From Paenibacillus sp. MMS20-IR301 (GTDB lineage: Bacteria; Bacillota; Bacilli; Paenibacillales; Paenibacillaceae): a stretch of 64,000 nt of DNA. The notes beneath the pieces are model-generated. The model made no database searches, was not told the origin of the DNA, and saw only the letters and a list, made by a program, of their open reading frames with translations. Where the stretch lies: the NCBI RefSeq assembly GCF_032302195.1, contig NZ_CP135275.1, positions 4,402,001 through 4,466,000 on the forward strand. Reading direction: 5' to 3'. The position numbers were made by a program, and so were the translations under genes. Shown piece by piece: positions 33,281-43,093 of the stretch; position 1 is the stretch's first letter, and the number at the start of each line of letters is the position of its first letter.

Positions 33281-34158
33281 TTCGCCACCTCCAGTCGGCT
33301 GAGCAGCTTGATCTGCACAAAGGTTACAGCCAGAATCATCACGGACAGGATCATCGCCATCGCGGTGCCGTAGCCCATCTGCGAGGTTTTGAAGGCATAC
33401 TGGTAGATCATAATCCCGAAGGTCTGTGTGGAATTTGCCGGTCCGCCCTGGGTCATGATGAAGACATGCTCGAACATTTTCATACAGCCGATCACGGACA
33501 GCACGGTGTTCACAATAATCGAAGGGATCAGCAGCGGCAGGGTGACCTTCCAGAATTTGTTCCACGGCCCTGCACCGTCAATGCTCGAAGCCTCATAGAT
33601 TTCACCCGAAACGGATTGGAGTCCGGCCAGGTAAATCATCATCGAATACCCTGTGTACTGCCAGACCATCACAAGGGCAATTGCATAAATCGCCAGCTTC
33701 GGGTCACCGATCCAGTCCAGCTGAGCCAGGCCATCCAGACCGATTGCGGCAAAAAACTTCGGCAGAAATCCGACCATCGGCGCATACATATAGCTCCACA
33801 CATAACCGATTACCACGGTGTTCAGAATGACGGGGAAAAAGATAATCGCCCGCATCCATACAATGCCTTTGAGCTTCTGGTCAAGCAGTACGGCCAGCAG
33901 GATCGATGCGCTGTGCTGCAGCACGATGACCACCACCGAGAGGACCGCCATATTCTTCAGTGCCGTCAGGAGCAGCGGATCGCGGAAGGCTTCGCGGAAA
34001 TTCTCAAGCCCCACCCAGTCCGCCTTGAACGAGAATCCGTTCCAGTCAGTGAAGCCGTAGTACAAGCCGCTGAAGATCGGTCCGGCAAAAAACAGCAGGT
34101 AAATCAGGAGCGCCGGTGCGATAAACAGCAGGTAATTGCGAAAATTCATGAATTTCAT
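33277..34158 (-). CDS. Carbohydrate ABC transporter permease (MalF-type)
   Basis: A 293-residue permease with six helices, N-terminal LFIAPALLIYLLFFAGPIF and the EAA loop YEASSIDGAGPWNKFWKVTLPL. GGAGG precedes the ATG at 34158. It lies 383 bases downstream of the binding-protein gene, the gap holding a hairpin that probably reduces read-through so that less permease is made than binding protein. Confidence 0.92.
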   Translation of the reverse strand: MKFMNFRNYLLFIAPALLIYLLFFAGPIFSGLYYGFTDWNGFSFKADWVGLENFREAFRDPLLLTALKNMAVLSVVVIVLQHSASILLAVLLDQKLKGIVWMRAIIFFPVILNTVVIGYVWSYMYAPMVGFLPKFFAAIGLDGLAQLDWIGDPKLAIYAIALVMVWQYTGYSMMIYLAGLQSVSGEIYEASSIDGAGPWNKFWKVTLPLLIPSIIVNTVLSVIGCMKMFEHVFIMTQGGPANSTQTFGIMIYQYAFKTSQMGYGTAMAMILSVMILAVTFVQIKLLSRLEVAN

Positions 34159-34185
34159 CTTCTGCCTCCGTCCCTTACCCCTATT

Positions 34186-34246
34186 TCGGGTAAAAAAAAG
34201 AAACCTAAGCGAAAGACAGGATTGCCCTTGAATTGAACTTTCGCTT
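34186..34246 (-). terminator. Intra-operon attenuating terminator after the binding-protein gene
   Basis: Minus-strand AAGCGAAAG (34246-34238) pairs with CTTTCGCTT (34215-34207); a T-rich tract follows shortly after. It separates the highly expressed binding protein from the permease genes. The rest of the 34159-34541 gap contains a relative of the doxX leader core at 34403-34428. Confidence 0.65.
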
Positions 34247-34402
34247 ATTCTCTTTTGGTTGTGTGTGTTCTATAAAGATCAAACATTAAGACGCTCCAAT
34301 TAGATGCTGGCCGTAACTGCGGTGAACATTTGGGCTTCCGGCCGCTGTTGTCTACAGATTTCCTGATTCATAACCGCTGGCCGCGGTAGAAATCCAAACA
34401 CT

Positions 34403-34428
34403 AGCATATGCTTGCGAAGCGAGCTTTC
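34403..34428 (+). repeat. Diverged copy of the leader-element core
   Basis: AGCATATGCTT, GCGAAG, CGAGCTTTC follows the same order as the core in the doxX leader and the 44815 leader. Here it is on the strand opposite to the operon and lacks the flanking octamers, so it is probably a relic. Confidence 0.4.
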
Positions 34429-34541
34429 CTGCGGAAAGCTTTCAGGCGGACGCTAACGCTCCTACAGCTCCAAATTTCCCCTCCGTTACTTTCATCTTGT
34501 TATTGTCGCTTTCTTAGTTCAATCTTTATAGTTTTGTATTG

Positions 34542-35837
34542 TTATATATCTTTACCTTGTGCTGCTTGCATCTGCTCAAGAAGCTTAGTGGTATCGACAT
34601 CCTGCTTCAGCAGGATTTGCTGGAAGATCGGGAACATAACCGGCTCGATGGAAGAGGTCATACTCGGGAAAATCTGCGCTTCACTGGCATCGATCAGCGG
34701 CTGAAGGGAAGCGGCCAGCGGACTGTAGGTTTCGGATGTGCCGCCTTTTACCGTTACGGCCTGCTTCGTTTCATCCGACCAGATCTTCGCCATTTCCGGA
34801 TCAGCCACGAATTCCATGAACAGCTTGATCTCTTCCTGATGTTTGCTCCAGGACACGCCTACCAACAGGTTGTCGGACACCAGATTCGTTACGAGCGGCT
34901 GGTCGCCGCGGTTCACCGGAATCGGGAAAGCCCCCAGCTCGAACGCGGAGAAGTCTGCATCAAAGTTCTCGCTGTAGCCCCATTCCCCCATAGGCCACAT
35001 GGCTGCTTTGCCTTCTTTGAACACCTGCGCCACCTGGTCATAGCTAAGGCCTACGGAGTTCTCCAGCAGATACCCTTTATCCGCCAGCTCCTTCATACCG
35101 TCGAAATAGCCTGTGAACTCGGGATCAGTCCACTTCTTGGCTCCGCTTGCCAGCTGTGAGAACACATCTGCATTATCATGCTGATACAGGCCAAACTGTG
35201 AAGTGGTGATGAACTGGGTGGCCCAGCCGTCCTTGCTCCCGATTACCATCGGTGCAATGCCGCTGGCTTTGATGGTTTCGCTCACCGCCATCAGCTCATC
35301 CCAATTCGTAGGAATTGCCAGCCCCAGCTGGTCAAACAGTGTTTTATTATAGAACATCACGATCGGCTGGCTGTTATACGGAACACCGTAGGTTTTACCG
35401 TCAACAGTCCCCAGCTTCACGGCTGCTTCGAGATAATTGTCAAGCCAAGGACTGCCGGAGATATCCATCAGGACATTCTCTTTGGAGAATTCGGCGACCT
35501 GGTTCGGGAACAGCCATAACATGTCCATGTCGGATTTGGAGACGATCCGGGTACGGATAATTTCCCGGAATTGATCATAGACCTTGTCGTGCTCAATCGT
35601 AATGTAAGGATATTTCTCCTGGAATTTATCGACCACCGTCTGGCTGACCGGATTCCATGTTGTCAGCTTCAGTACCACCGGCTCTTTCTCCGCATCCCCT
35701 TCTGCAGCTGTACCGCTGGTTGCAGCCGCTCCGGAGCTGCTGTTCGAAGCTGCATTATTGCTGCCGCAGCCTGCAAGAATGACCAACAATCCAAGACATA
35801 ATACCGATAACCACCAGAACCCGCCTTTTCTTCTCAT
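34542..35837 (-). CDS. Sugar ABC transporter substrate-binding lipoprotein
   Basis: A 431-residue lipoprotein with lipobox VILAGC (Cys24), Ser/Ala-rich linker to about 50, and a family 1 extracellular solute-binding domain (VVLKLTTWNPVSQTVVDKF; YGVPYNSQPIVMFYNKTLFDQLG; GKAAMWPMGEWGY). GGGAGG precedes the ATG. First gene of the transporter operon; it follows the YesM/YesN-like sensor pair. By context it binds a host- or plant-derived oligosaccharide containing fucose or amino sugars; ligand not readable from sequence. Confidence 0.92.
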   Translation of the reverse strand: MRRKGGFWWLSVLCLGLLVILAGCGSNNAASNSSSGAAATSGTAAEGDAEKEPVVLKLTTWNPVSQTVVDKFQEKYPYITIEHDKVYDQFREIIRTRIVSKSDMDMLWLFPNQVAEFSKENVLMDISGSPWLDNYLEAAVKLGTVDGKTYGVPYNSQPIVMFYNKTLFDQLGLAIPTNWDELMAVSETIKASGIAPMVIGSKDGWATQFITTSQFGLYQHDNADVFSQLASGAKKWTDPEFTGYFDGMKELADKGYLLENSVGLSYDQVAQVFKEGKAAMWPMGEWGYSENFDADFSAFELGAFPIPVNRGDQPLVTNLVSDNLLVGVSWSKHQEEIKLFMEFVADPEMAKIWSDETKQAVTVKGGTSETYSPLAASLQPLIDASEAQIFPSMTSSIEPVMFPIFQQILLKQDVDTTKLLEQMQAAQGKDI

Positions 35838-36026
35838 ATGTTAGCCTCCCTGACAAAATGTGTGTTTCTTGGTTATATCGTACCTCCGATACGTCAGGTT
35901 AACTACCATTTCAATCTGCTGCTTTATAGCTATTAATTGCTGATCTTCAGCAGGCAACCGGATACGGTGATTACCAGCTAGACGAAAATTGCTCTTTTCA
36001 CAAATAATTTGCTCTTTGCTCTTTGC

Positions 36027-37223
36027 TCACTGATTACGGAATTCAAGCGGCGTTAGCCCCGTGTCATCTTTAAACAGCTTGCTGAAATAATGCGGGTTGG
36101 CATAACCCAGCTCTTCAGCCACCTCGTACACCTTGCGGTTGCTCTCACGCAGCAGCCTGCGGGCCAGGAGCATCTTTTTGGCGGTCAGATACTCATTGAA
36201 ATGCTGCCCGGTCTCCTTCAGAAACTGGCGGCTCAGGTGGCTGACGCTGACATGAATCGCCTCCGCTGTCCGGGCGAGCGTCACATCCTCCAGCAGATGA
36301 TCCTCAATATAAGCTGTCGCCAGCCGGATAATTCCGCTTAGCTTCCCGCCGCTGAGCGCCTCCAAGGCCGCAGTGGTCCTGTAAGCTTCCGGCAGTTCTT
36401 CCGCCTTCAGGTGAGCCCCGCTGTAAGCGTAGGCCATCCGAATCCCCAGCATCCGGAACAAACCTTGCTCCAATTGCTCCAGATAAGTCTCCATTGCCCC
36501 TGAATCAGCACCGTCTGGCTGCTGCGGCAGCAGCCACACCAGCTCATTATTCGCACGGCTGAGCAGAATTCCGGCCCATTCGCGTGTAATATATTCCTCC
36601 AGGAAATACCTGAATGACATGAACCGGGCCAGTGCCGCCTGCGGTTCAGCCGTTTCCTGATCCGCTATACGCAGAATTGCCAGCCGGTAACCCGCCCCGA
36701 ACAGAGAATCAAGCCCGAAGCGCCGCCAGCGCTCCAGCCAGTCCTCCGCCTGCTCCACCGCTGCAGGCTCAAGCATGGATTGCAGCAAGCCGTCCCTGTC
36801 TTTATCACTGTAATCCTGCACCTGCGGCTCTGACTCCTGATGCAGCTGCACCAGCGTATCTGACGCCTTGCGCAGCGCAGCGGCAATCTCCTCGGCAGCC
36901 ATCGTCGGTTTATGGAGATAATCAACGACCCCGATACGGACGGCTTCTTTGACATAAGGGAAATCCTCGAAGCTGCTGAAGAAAATAATCTGCACATCCG
37001 GATAGAGCTCTTTTATTCTGCGCGCCAGCTCCAGGCCGTCCATGCCCGGCATGCGGATATCCGTCATGACAATGTGAATCTCCTCCTGGGCCAGCACCTT
37101 CAGCGCTTCATGCCCGTTCGCAGCCTCAGCTTTCCAGTTGACCGTAAGCTCATCCCAATTCAGCATATAGCGCAGGCCCAGCCTCACAATAGTCTCATCT
37201 TCCACTACAAGCAGATTCCACAT
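36027..37223 (-). CDS. YesN-type response regulator with AraC output
   Basis: A 398-residue response regulator. The receiver domain spans residues 1-120 with phosphorylation site Asp55 (VMTDIRMPGMDG) and Lys in YLHKPT. A middle region of about 160 residues precedes an AraC DNA-binding domain at about 295-398 (VTLARTAEAIHVSVSHLSRQF; AEELGYANPHYFSKLFKDDTG). The ATG at 37223 has GGAGG upstream; the frame continues upstream only within the kinase gene. Four bases separate it from the kinase. It should activate the adjacent transporter/glycosidase operon. Confidence 0.93.
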   Translation of the reverse strand: MWNLLVVEDETIVRLGLRYMLNWDELTVNWKAEAANGHEALKVLAQEEIHIVMTDIRMPGMDGLELARRIKELYPDVQIIFFSSFEDFPYVKEAVRIGVVDYLHKPTMAAEEIAAALRKASDTLVQLHQESEPQVQDYSDKDRDGLLQSMLEPAAVEQAEDWLERWRRFGLDSLFGAGYRLAILRIADQETAEPQAALARFMSFRYFLEEYITREWAGILLSRANNELVWLLPQQPDGADSGAMETYLEQLEQGLFRMLGIRMAYAYSGAHLKAEELPEAYRTTAALEALSGGKLSGIIRLATAYIEDHLLEDVTLARTAEAIHVSVSHLSRQFLKETGQHFNEYLTAKKMLLARRLLRESNRKVYEVAEELGYANPHYFSKLFKDDTGLTPLEFRNQ

Positions 37224-37227
37224 ATTT

Positions 37228-39075
37228 TCATTCCTCCATTCTTGGCGGTAGAGTATCCCCGTCCTCCGGTTGATAAGGCAGATACAGCTCAGCCCTCGTT
37301 CCTTGCCCCGGTTCACTTCGCAGCGTAAGGGTATAGGGCGGCCCGAATCTTAAGCGGATACGGTCACGCACATTGGCAACGCCGATTCTTGCCGCCGGTT
37401 CCACTCTGCCGCCCGGGGCGGCGGCCCTCTCCGTATCCCCGTTAAGCTGCTTCAGCGCCTCAGCCGGAATGCCATGCCCGTTGTCGGCAAGCGTAATCAG
37501 CAAGTCGCTTCCGTCTCCGCTCAGCCTGGCATGAATCTCAATCTGCAGAGGGCCTTCAACCTCGAACGAACCATGAAAAATCGCATTCTCCATCAGCGGC
37601 TGCAGAATCATCGGCGGCACCATCGCCAGCTTCGTCCGCTCTTCAATCTGCCACTCTGTCCTGAAGCGGTTCGCATACCTGAGCTCCATCAGCCGCACAT
37701 AATGATGCAGCAGTTCAAGCTCCGCAGAGAGCGGCACAAGCTCGCTGTCGAGCTTCATATTGGCATGCAGCAGCTTGTTCAGTGACTGCAGCAGCCTGGC
37801 TATTCCCTCCGATTGCTGCAGGACAGCCAGCATACGGATGGAATTAATTGTGTTATACAGGAAGTGGGGAGCAATTCTCGCCCGCAGCGCATACAGCTCC
37901 GCCTCCCGTTTCTGCCGTTCCTTCTCTTCGATGGATTGAACCAGGGCATCGAGCCGCCGCACCATCGTGACATAGCTGAGATGCAGCTGCCCGATTTCGC
38001 CCTGGACCGGCGGGGCAGCCGGGGTAATGAACAGCCCGCGCTCCACGTCACGCATGGACGAGATCAGGCTGCGGATCGGCTTCGACAATCCCCGGGCCAG
38101 CAGCAGCGACAGGATCGAAGCCGCACCTGTGAAAATAAGCACCAGCACGATGGTAAAATCGCGGATTACATTGGCATCGCCCAGCAGCTCTTCCCGGTCA
38201 ATCATCAGATAGCTGGTCCAGCCAAGATATTCACTGTGCGCATAGACACCGGTCGCTGCACGGTTCCCGCCGCCAAGATCAGGCAGATTGATCAGCCCCC
38301 GGCTTGCCCCGCTGCGTGCCGACTGCTCCGCCGCTGCACTAAGGAAACGCTGGCTGTCTCCAGCCTGTGTCGAGTAGATCAGCTCCCCTTTCTCGTCGGC
38401 CACTATCACATGCATGCCCTCCAGCTGGAAGGAGCGGACGATTTTATCCATGAAATCAGGACGGATATCGACAGCAACAACCCCCGCAGGTGTGAAATCA
38501 TCATTCAGCAGCACTCTGGAGGCTGTTATCGTTTTAAACGGAGGACTGTTGAACTGCCGCTCCAGCCGCAACCCGGAGATGAACACCCCGCCGCTGCGGT
38601 TGAGGGTCTCTTTATACCATTCTTCATCTGACGGGCTGACGGCCTCATTAATCGAGGAGCGGTCACTGACCCGGTAGCCGTAAATATTACCTTTGGTGCT
38701 GTAGAATACAAGGCTTTGAATAGTGGAAAAAATCGAGGGGTAGGTCACAAGCAGCTTGGCGAACTGTTGCTGGGTTTCAATCTCGCGGTATCCCCATTGG
38801 TCACGGGGCACATAGGGCTGATTCAATATTTGAAAAATCTCCGGTGTGAAATACGGAAATGTGCTGAACCGGTCCACATCCTCCACCTGACGCTGGATGG
38901 CCGCATTCAATTGCCCAGCAATCACACCGAGATCCGCGTTCACACGCGACTCCAGCGTACTGACCGATTTGAAATAAGCCATTGTGCCAATCACAATCGA
39001 GGGGATAATCCCCAGCATAAAGAAGGCGAGCATCAGCTTGCTCTGGTATGATAAATTGTTCCACCGGCGCTTCAA
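37228..39075 (-). CDS. YesM-type sensor histidine kinase
   Basis: A 615-residue kinase: membrane helix at about 13-33, extracellular dCache-like domain (about 35-300), second helix at about 305-325, HAMP (about 328-380), phospho-accepting His404 in IAPHFLYNTINSIRML, and HATPase domain (N-box ILQPLMENAIFHG, then DNGHGI). This group senses extracellular sugars or the loaded binding protein. Start is a TTG at 39075 with a GGGGGAGAGG site. First gene of the whole locus. Confidence 0.92.
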   Translation of the reverse strand: MKRRWNNLSYQSKLMLAFFMLGIIPSIVIGTMAYFKSVSTLESRVNADLGVIAGQLNAAIQRQVEDVDRFSTFPYFTPEIFQILNQPYVPRDQWGYREIETQQQFAKLLVTYPSIFSTIQSLVFYSTKGNIYGYRVSDRSSINEAVSPSDEEWYKETLNRSGGVFISGLRLERQFNSPPFKTITASRVLLNDDFTPAGVVAVDIRPDFMDKIVRSFQLEGMHVIVADEKGELIYSTQAGDSQRFLSAAAEQSARSGASRGLINLPDLGGGNRAATGVYAHSEYLGWTSYLMIDREELLGDANVIRDFTIVLVLIFTGAASILSLLLARGLSKPIRSLISSMRDVERGLFITPAAPPVQGEIGQLHLSYVTMVRRLDALVQSIEEKERQKREAELYALRARIAPHFLYNTINSIRMLAVLQQSEGIARLLQSLNKLLHANMKLDSELVPLSAELELLHHYVRLMELRYANRFRTEWQIEERTKLAMVPPMILQPLMENAIFHGSFEVEGPLQIEIHARLSGDGSDLLITLADNGHGIPAEALKQLNGDTERAAAPGGRVEPAARIGVANVRDRIRLRFGPPYTLTLRSEPGQGTRAELYLPYQPEDGDTLPPRMEE

Positions 39076-39264
39076 TCAGCCTCTCCCCCTGCTCCCTAAA
39101 TTTCATTCAGTATAATGGATTCGGCAAGCTGCTGCATGAAAAAAACGGCAGTGAATATTTTACATCCCGCAATAAAAAGTTAATGAAAACAGCGATTCCC
39201 TTGATTTGACGGCCTTTATATCTAACATGTATATATCACAAAAGAATTATTGCAAATTTTAATT

Positions 39265-39292
39265 TGTAAACTTTCCTCACACAAGTATAATG
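39265..39292 (+). promoter_or_regulatory. Sigma-A promoter of the GNAT gene
   Basis: TTGTAA (39265-39270), 16-base spacer, TATAAT (39287-39292), 64 bases before the start codon. Confidence 0.65.
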
Positions 39293-39355
39293 TTAATCAT
39301 GAGGAAATGAACAGGTACAAAATTTAACGTATTGAATTGGAACGGGGGAATCAGA

Positions 39356-39865
39356 TTGAGCATGGCGACAGAAATTATAATGCTGTCAGAGTTAACCGCG
39401 GAAATGATACAGGAGTTAAGCACGCTGCTGATTGAGGTAGTGGCGGATGGGGCATCGATCGGCTTTCTGCCGCCGCTGGCACGGGATGAAGCCGCAGCCT
39501 ATTGGGAAGGCGTTCCCGGCCCGGACGTCAGGCTCTGGGTAGCGCTGGAAGACGGCGTTGTTACAGGCACGGTGCAGCTCCATCCAGTAATGAAACCCAA
39601 TGCCCCGCACCGGGCGGAGGTTGCCAAGCTGATGGTCCATCCGGCTCACCGCCGCAAAGGGCTCGCTGCACAGCTGCTTGAGACAGCAGAGCAGGCTGCT
39701 GCCGCTGAAGGCCGGACGCTGCTGGTGCTCGACACCCGCGAGGGCGATCCGTCGAATCTGCTCTATCAGTCACGGGGTTATATCCGGGTGGGCCGGATTC
39801 CGGACTATGTCATCTCCGCTGACGGAGACAAGTCTGCGACAGTGATTTATTATAAGCAGCAATGA
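39356..39865 (+). CDS. GNAT family N-acetyltransferase
   Basis: A 169-residue acetyltransferase with GNAT motif A (VAKLMVHPAHRRKGLAAQLL, an acetyl-CoA-binding RRKGLA loop) and a C-terminal motif B region (YQSRGYIRVGRIPDYV). The TTG at 39356 is spaced best from GGGGG at 39344-39348; the ATG at 39362 is an alternative. Monocistronic. Substrate unknown. Confidence 0.87.
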   Translation: MSMATEIIMLSELTAEMIQELSTLLIEVVADGASIGFLPPLARDEAAAYWEGVPGPDVRLWVALEDGVVTGTVQLHPVMKPNAPHRAEVAKLMVHPAHRRKGLAAQLLETAEQAAAAEGRTLLVLDTREGDPSNLLYQSRGYIRVGRIPDYVISADGDKSATVIYYKQQ

Positions 39866-39933
39866 TGGTGCTAGGCTTACTGTAACGATGCAATGATGGC
39901 AACGGGCTCACATAATACGGCGCTGAAGCTGAA

Positions 39934-40120
39934 ATAAGTGGAAAAATGCTATCTAATTCAGCAAGAATCCTTATATATAAGGAATTAGTTGGAAAAACTA
40001 CATCTAATTTCGTCCATACGGGCCCATTTCAGGAGAAGCGGCGGAATTAAGTAACATAAATCCATTTAAATTCCTTTCAGCGGCAAATAAACGGATATTA
40101 AGTGTCATAAATCCATCTAT
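39934..40120. repeat. Intergenic F-F-R-R element, copy 3
   Basis: Forward arms at 39934 (ATAAGTGGAA) and 39985 (TTAGTTGGAA); reverse arms at 40060 (ATCCATTTAA) and 40111 (ATCCATCTAT). Arm spacing is exactly 51 bp in both pairs. It fills most of the gap between convergent genes. Confidence 0.7.
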
Positions 40121-40147
40121 TTCACTGCTATCTCTTCCGGGCAGCAC

Positions 40148-40187
40148 AAACAGAGCATTCCCCGGCTAAAGGGGAATGCTCTGTTTT
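40148..40187. terminator. Bidirectional terminator
   Basis: AAACAGAGCATTCCCC (40148-40163) pairs with GGGGAATGCTCTGTTTT (40171-40187). It serves the convergent GNAT and ThuA genes. Confidence 0.85.
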
Positions 40188-40277
40188 GCTTCACCGCCGG
40201 CACCGAAGGCAGTTATATATACGGCCTGCTTGTACGCCGCCGGTACGGCTGCCGGCATCTGCCATCTGCGGGCCGCG

Positions 40278-41009
40278 TTACACGCCGACTTTACCGCGGA
40301 TCGGCTCCAGCGCCCCGGAATGACCATACACCGGAACGGCACGCTCCACCGGAGCACACCAGTTCACGCCGTTGATAATAACCTGCTGGATTTCCTTGTT
40401 GTAGTAAGTAGGATAGGATTCATGGCCGGGCTGGAAGTAGAAAATCTTCCCGCTGCCCCGGCGGTACGTCGAGCCGCTCGGGAATACATTCCCGCCCTCG
40501 AACCAGCCGACGAAGATCAGGCTCTCCGGTGCCGGCACATCAAAATGCGCCCCGTACATCTCTTCCTGCTCCAAATCAATATATTCACCGATGCCTGCGG
40601 CAATCGGATGGCTTGGCTCCATAACCCAGAGGCGTTCCTTCTCCTCGGCTTCACGCCATTTCAGATCGCAGCTAGTGCCCATGAGCTTGATGAAGATTTT
40701 GGACATATGGCCTGAGTGCAGGACCACCAGCCCCATCCCCTGCAGCACACGCTTATGAATGCGGTTCACGACCTCGTCGCTGACTTCGTGATGGGCAATA
40801 TGCCCCCACCATACCAGTACATCGGTGTTATTCAGTACCTCTTCCGTCAGCCCGTGCTCCGGCTCATCCAGTGTCGCTGTTCCTGTAGCAAGTCCGGCTT
40901 CGCTCAGGAAGGAGGCCAGCTGTGCATGTATGCCATTCGGATAGACCTGGCGGATTCTTTCTTCCTGCCGCTCATGGCGGTATTCATTCCATACGGTTAC
41001 TCTCGTCAC
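40278..41009 (-). CDS. ThuA domain protein (trehalose-utilization type)
   Basis: A 243-residue glutamine-amidotransferase-like protein of the ThuA family ([44 protein letters not shown]). The GTG at 41009 is chosen because AGGAG is 10 bases upstream and it gives the normal family N-terminus; a GTG at 41018 is too close. It lies 104 bases downstream of an AraC regulator on the same strand. ThuA proteins act in sugar metabolism, reaction poorly defined. Confidence 0.87.
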   Translation of the reverse strand: MTRVTVWNEYRHERQEERIRQVYPNGIHAQLASFLSEAGLATGTATLDEPEHGLTEEVLNNTDVLVWWGHIAHHEVSDEVVNRIHKRVLQGMGLVVLHSGHMSKIFIKLMGTSCDLKWREAEEKERLWVMEPSHPIAAGIGEYIDLEQEEMYGAHFDVPAPESLIFVGWFEGGNVFPSGSTYRRGSGKIFYFQPGHESYPTYYNKEIQQVIINGVNWCAPVERAVPVYGHSGALEPIRGKVGV

Positions 41010-41113
41010 TATGGGCACACTCCTGTTTCGAATATAGGTAGGGCTGTCATGCTTACGGAACGCTCTATCATAGGCTGCTCTACTTACCGCCAGTCCATTC
41101 TTCAGCTCCGCTC

Positions 41114-42046
41114 TCAGCCTTCTCTATCATACAAATCTGCCCCCGGGCTTTCTTCCTGCATTCTTGCTGAATTATTCCCGGATATTGTCTTATGATATTT
41201 AAGCGGCGAAATGCCCGTCGCTTCCTTGAACACATGGTGAAAAGTCTTCACGCTGCCGAACCCGGCCGCCTCCGCCACTGCCGACATGGGCAAATCCTCG
41301 TTCAGCAAAATCCATTTCGCTTTGTTTAACCGGTATTCGGTGAGAAATTGGTTGAAGGTCATACCGGTATTCTTCTTGAACAGCTTGGTAAAATAATACG
41401 GGCTGAAGCCCATATAGCCGGCGACCTCGCCAAGCGTAACCGCTTCCTGATAATGCTGCTCCACATAGCTGAAGATGCGCTCCAGCCGCTCCAGTGTCTC
41501 CCGGGACTGGGTCGTTGTCTCCTCCGAGAATTTGGGCAGTCTCCGTAGTCTGCTCTTCGGCACTTCCCGCATAATGACGGTCAGCAGCTCATACATTCTC
41601 GCCCTGATTATATACGCATAGCCCTCCCGGCGCTGCGTATCCTCCTCATAGATGCTCTCAATCAGCGGCTTCACCCGGGCGGCGGTTGCCTCGGGCCAGC
41701 CGGGGCTGGAGAATTCCATCTCCGAGAACAGGTCGCGCAGCGAATAGTCATTGCCGCCCAAGGCGGCAACCTCCTGAAACAGGTTGAGGTCAAATTGGAT
41801 AACAACCCGTTCACTGTCAGGTGAAGCGAGGAAATAATGTACATCTCCCCCGTTGATAAACTGCATCTCTCCCTGCTCCAGACGGATCGGTACATCATTG
41901 ATTCCCAGATTTAGCTTTCCTCTGGTCACATAAATAATTTCAATCTCTTTATGCCAGTGCGGATAAGTCAGATCATCCCCGCCGCAGACCAGGCTGCGAA
42001 ACGGAAAATGCTTATCCACATCCGGTATCTCCAGATATATATTCAT
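41114..42046 (-). CDS. AraC family transcriptional regulator
   Basis: A 310-residue regulator with an N-terminal cupin sensor (about 10-140; [22 protein letters not shown]) and a C-terminal double helix-turn-helix (about 200-295; [26 protein letters not shown] and [24 protein letters not shown]). The ATG at 42046 follows AAGGAG at 8 bases. It may control the ThuA gene downstream. Sugar-type effector expected. Confidence 0.9.
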   Translation of the reverse strand: MNIYLEIPDVDKHFPFRSLVCGGDDLTYPHWHKEIEIIYVTRGKLNLGINDVPIRLEQGEMQFINGGDVHYFLASPDSERVVIQFDLNLFQEVAALGGNDYSLRDLFSEMEFSSPGWPEATAARVKPLIESIYEEDTQRREGYAYIIRARMYELLTVIMREVPKSRLRRLPKFSEETTTQSRETLERLERIFSYVEQHYQEAVTLGEVAGYMGFSPYYFTKLFKKNTGMTFNQFLTEYRLNKAKWILLNEDLPMSAVAEAAGFGSVKTFHHVFKEATGISPLKYHKTISGNNSARMQEESPGADLYDREG

Positions 42047-42225
42047 CAGCGCGGCTCCTTGTCCGGAAATGTGATCGGCGAACAACCTTTAACTCCATTC
42101 TGAAATTCTGGAGAGACATATCAGCCTAGACCAAAGACCAGTATAATTCCCGACTTCAGGTGCGTGTATAAATTGGTTTCCCCCTCTATACTGAAGAAGG
42201 AAAAAATTGGAGATGAGTTAACCTG

Positions 42226-42849
42226 ATGCTCCTGCCTAAAGGAATAATAACATTTGTGATTGCAGTTACAGGCCTATGTGTCAGTTTGCCTTTGATGATC
42301 CTATGGGTCGGGCTGCCTCTGCTGGCCCTGACCTTAGCCTGCTGCCGGAGTATGATGTCCAGTGAATGGCAGTTTGCCCAAGCCTGGTCCCACGGTAGTA
42401 ACGGAGGATCGCAGCAAATGACAGATCCATTTCCCGCTTTTCGCTGGGAAGGGCTACGGACACTCGGACTCCAGCTTCGCCAGGAACAGTCGTACCGGGG
42501 AATTCTGTACAGCCTGCTGCAGCTGCCAGCCGGAATTCTGGCTTTTACACTTGCCGTCGTGTTCCCGTCTGTAGCCATTGCCGGGCTGCTGTCACCTGCC
42601 GTCCAGAAGATCAGCACCGAGGTTTTCTTGTATGATCCGAACATGCTTGATCCCGAATTTTTCTTCTTTCTGGCTAACACATCGTCGGATCAGCGTTCCT
42701 GGATTGTATGCGCCTTCGGATTTGTTCTGCTGCTGTTTCTGCCGCTGATCCTTAATGGATTTGGCCGTCAATACTCTGCATGGATCAGGTTGATTTCAGG
42801 ATCAGGCCGGATTGAACAAACACAACCTGAATTAGTACATAGCCATTAG
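42226..42849 (+). CDS. Membrane protein with putative sensor domain
   Basis: A 207-residue protein with about four hydrophobic helices (about residues 6-40 as a pair, 95-120, 160-180). Its layout resembles the putative sensor domain found alone or N-terminal to kinases (LLQLPAGILAFTLAVVFPSVAIAGLL). GGAGATG upstream. No kinase is attached, so its role is unclear. Confidence 0.55.
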   Translation: MLLPKGIITFVIAVTGLCVSLPLMILWVGLPLLALTLACCRSMMSSEWQFAQAWSHGSNGGSQQMTDPFPAFRWEGLRTLGLQLRQEQSYRGILYSLLQLPAGILAFTLAVVFPSVAIAGLLSPAVQKISTEVFLYDPNMLDPEFFFFLANTSSDQRSWIVCAFGFVLLLFLPLILNGFGRQYSAWIRLISGSGRIEQTQPELVHSH

Positions 42850-42996
42850 GCATTTCTCCCGGATAATAAACAACAACAGTACACGTTTGCTTGTATCGTA
42901 GCCGCAGCCTTTTTCTTTGTCAATCGCTGGTCCATTTGTAATAGTCGCGATTTTTCAGGGTATATTGGCCAGTCTGTTATTTTTGGTATTTACCCG

Positions 42997-43053
42997 TTGA
43001 CAAAAGAGCGTGCGGCTATTATATTTTTGGTAAGCGGTTACGTAAACGTTTAA
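42997..43053 (+). promoter_or_regulatory. Sigma-A promoter and operator of the lacI-type gene
   Basis: TTGACA (42997-43002), 17-base spacer, TATATT (43020-43025). The operator-like ACGTAAACGTTTAA (43040-43053), containing the perfect palindrome TAAACGTTTA, begins about 10 bases after the predicted transcription start, where repressor binding would block transcription. Confidence 0.8.
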
Positions 43054-43093
43054 GTAAAACTGAAACAGTAAAGCTAAGGGAAGTGTTGTTAGC

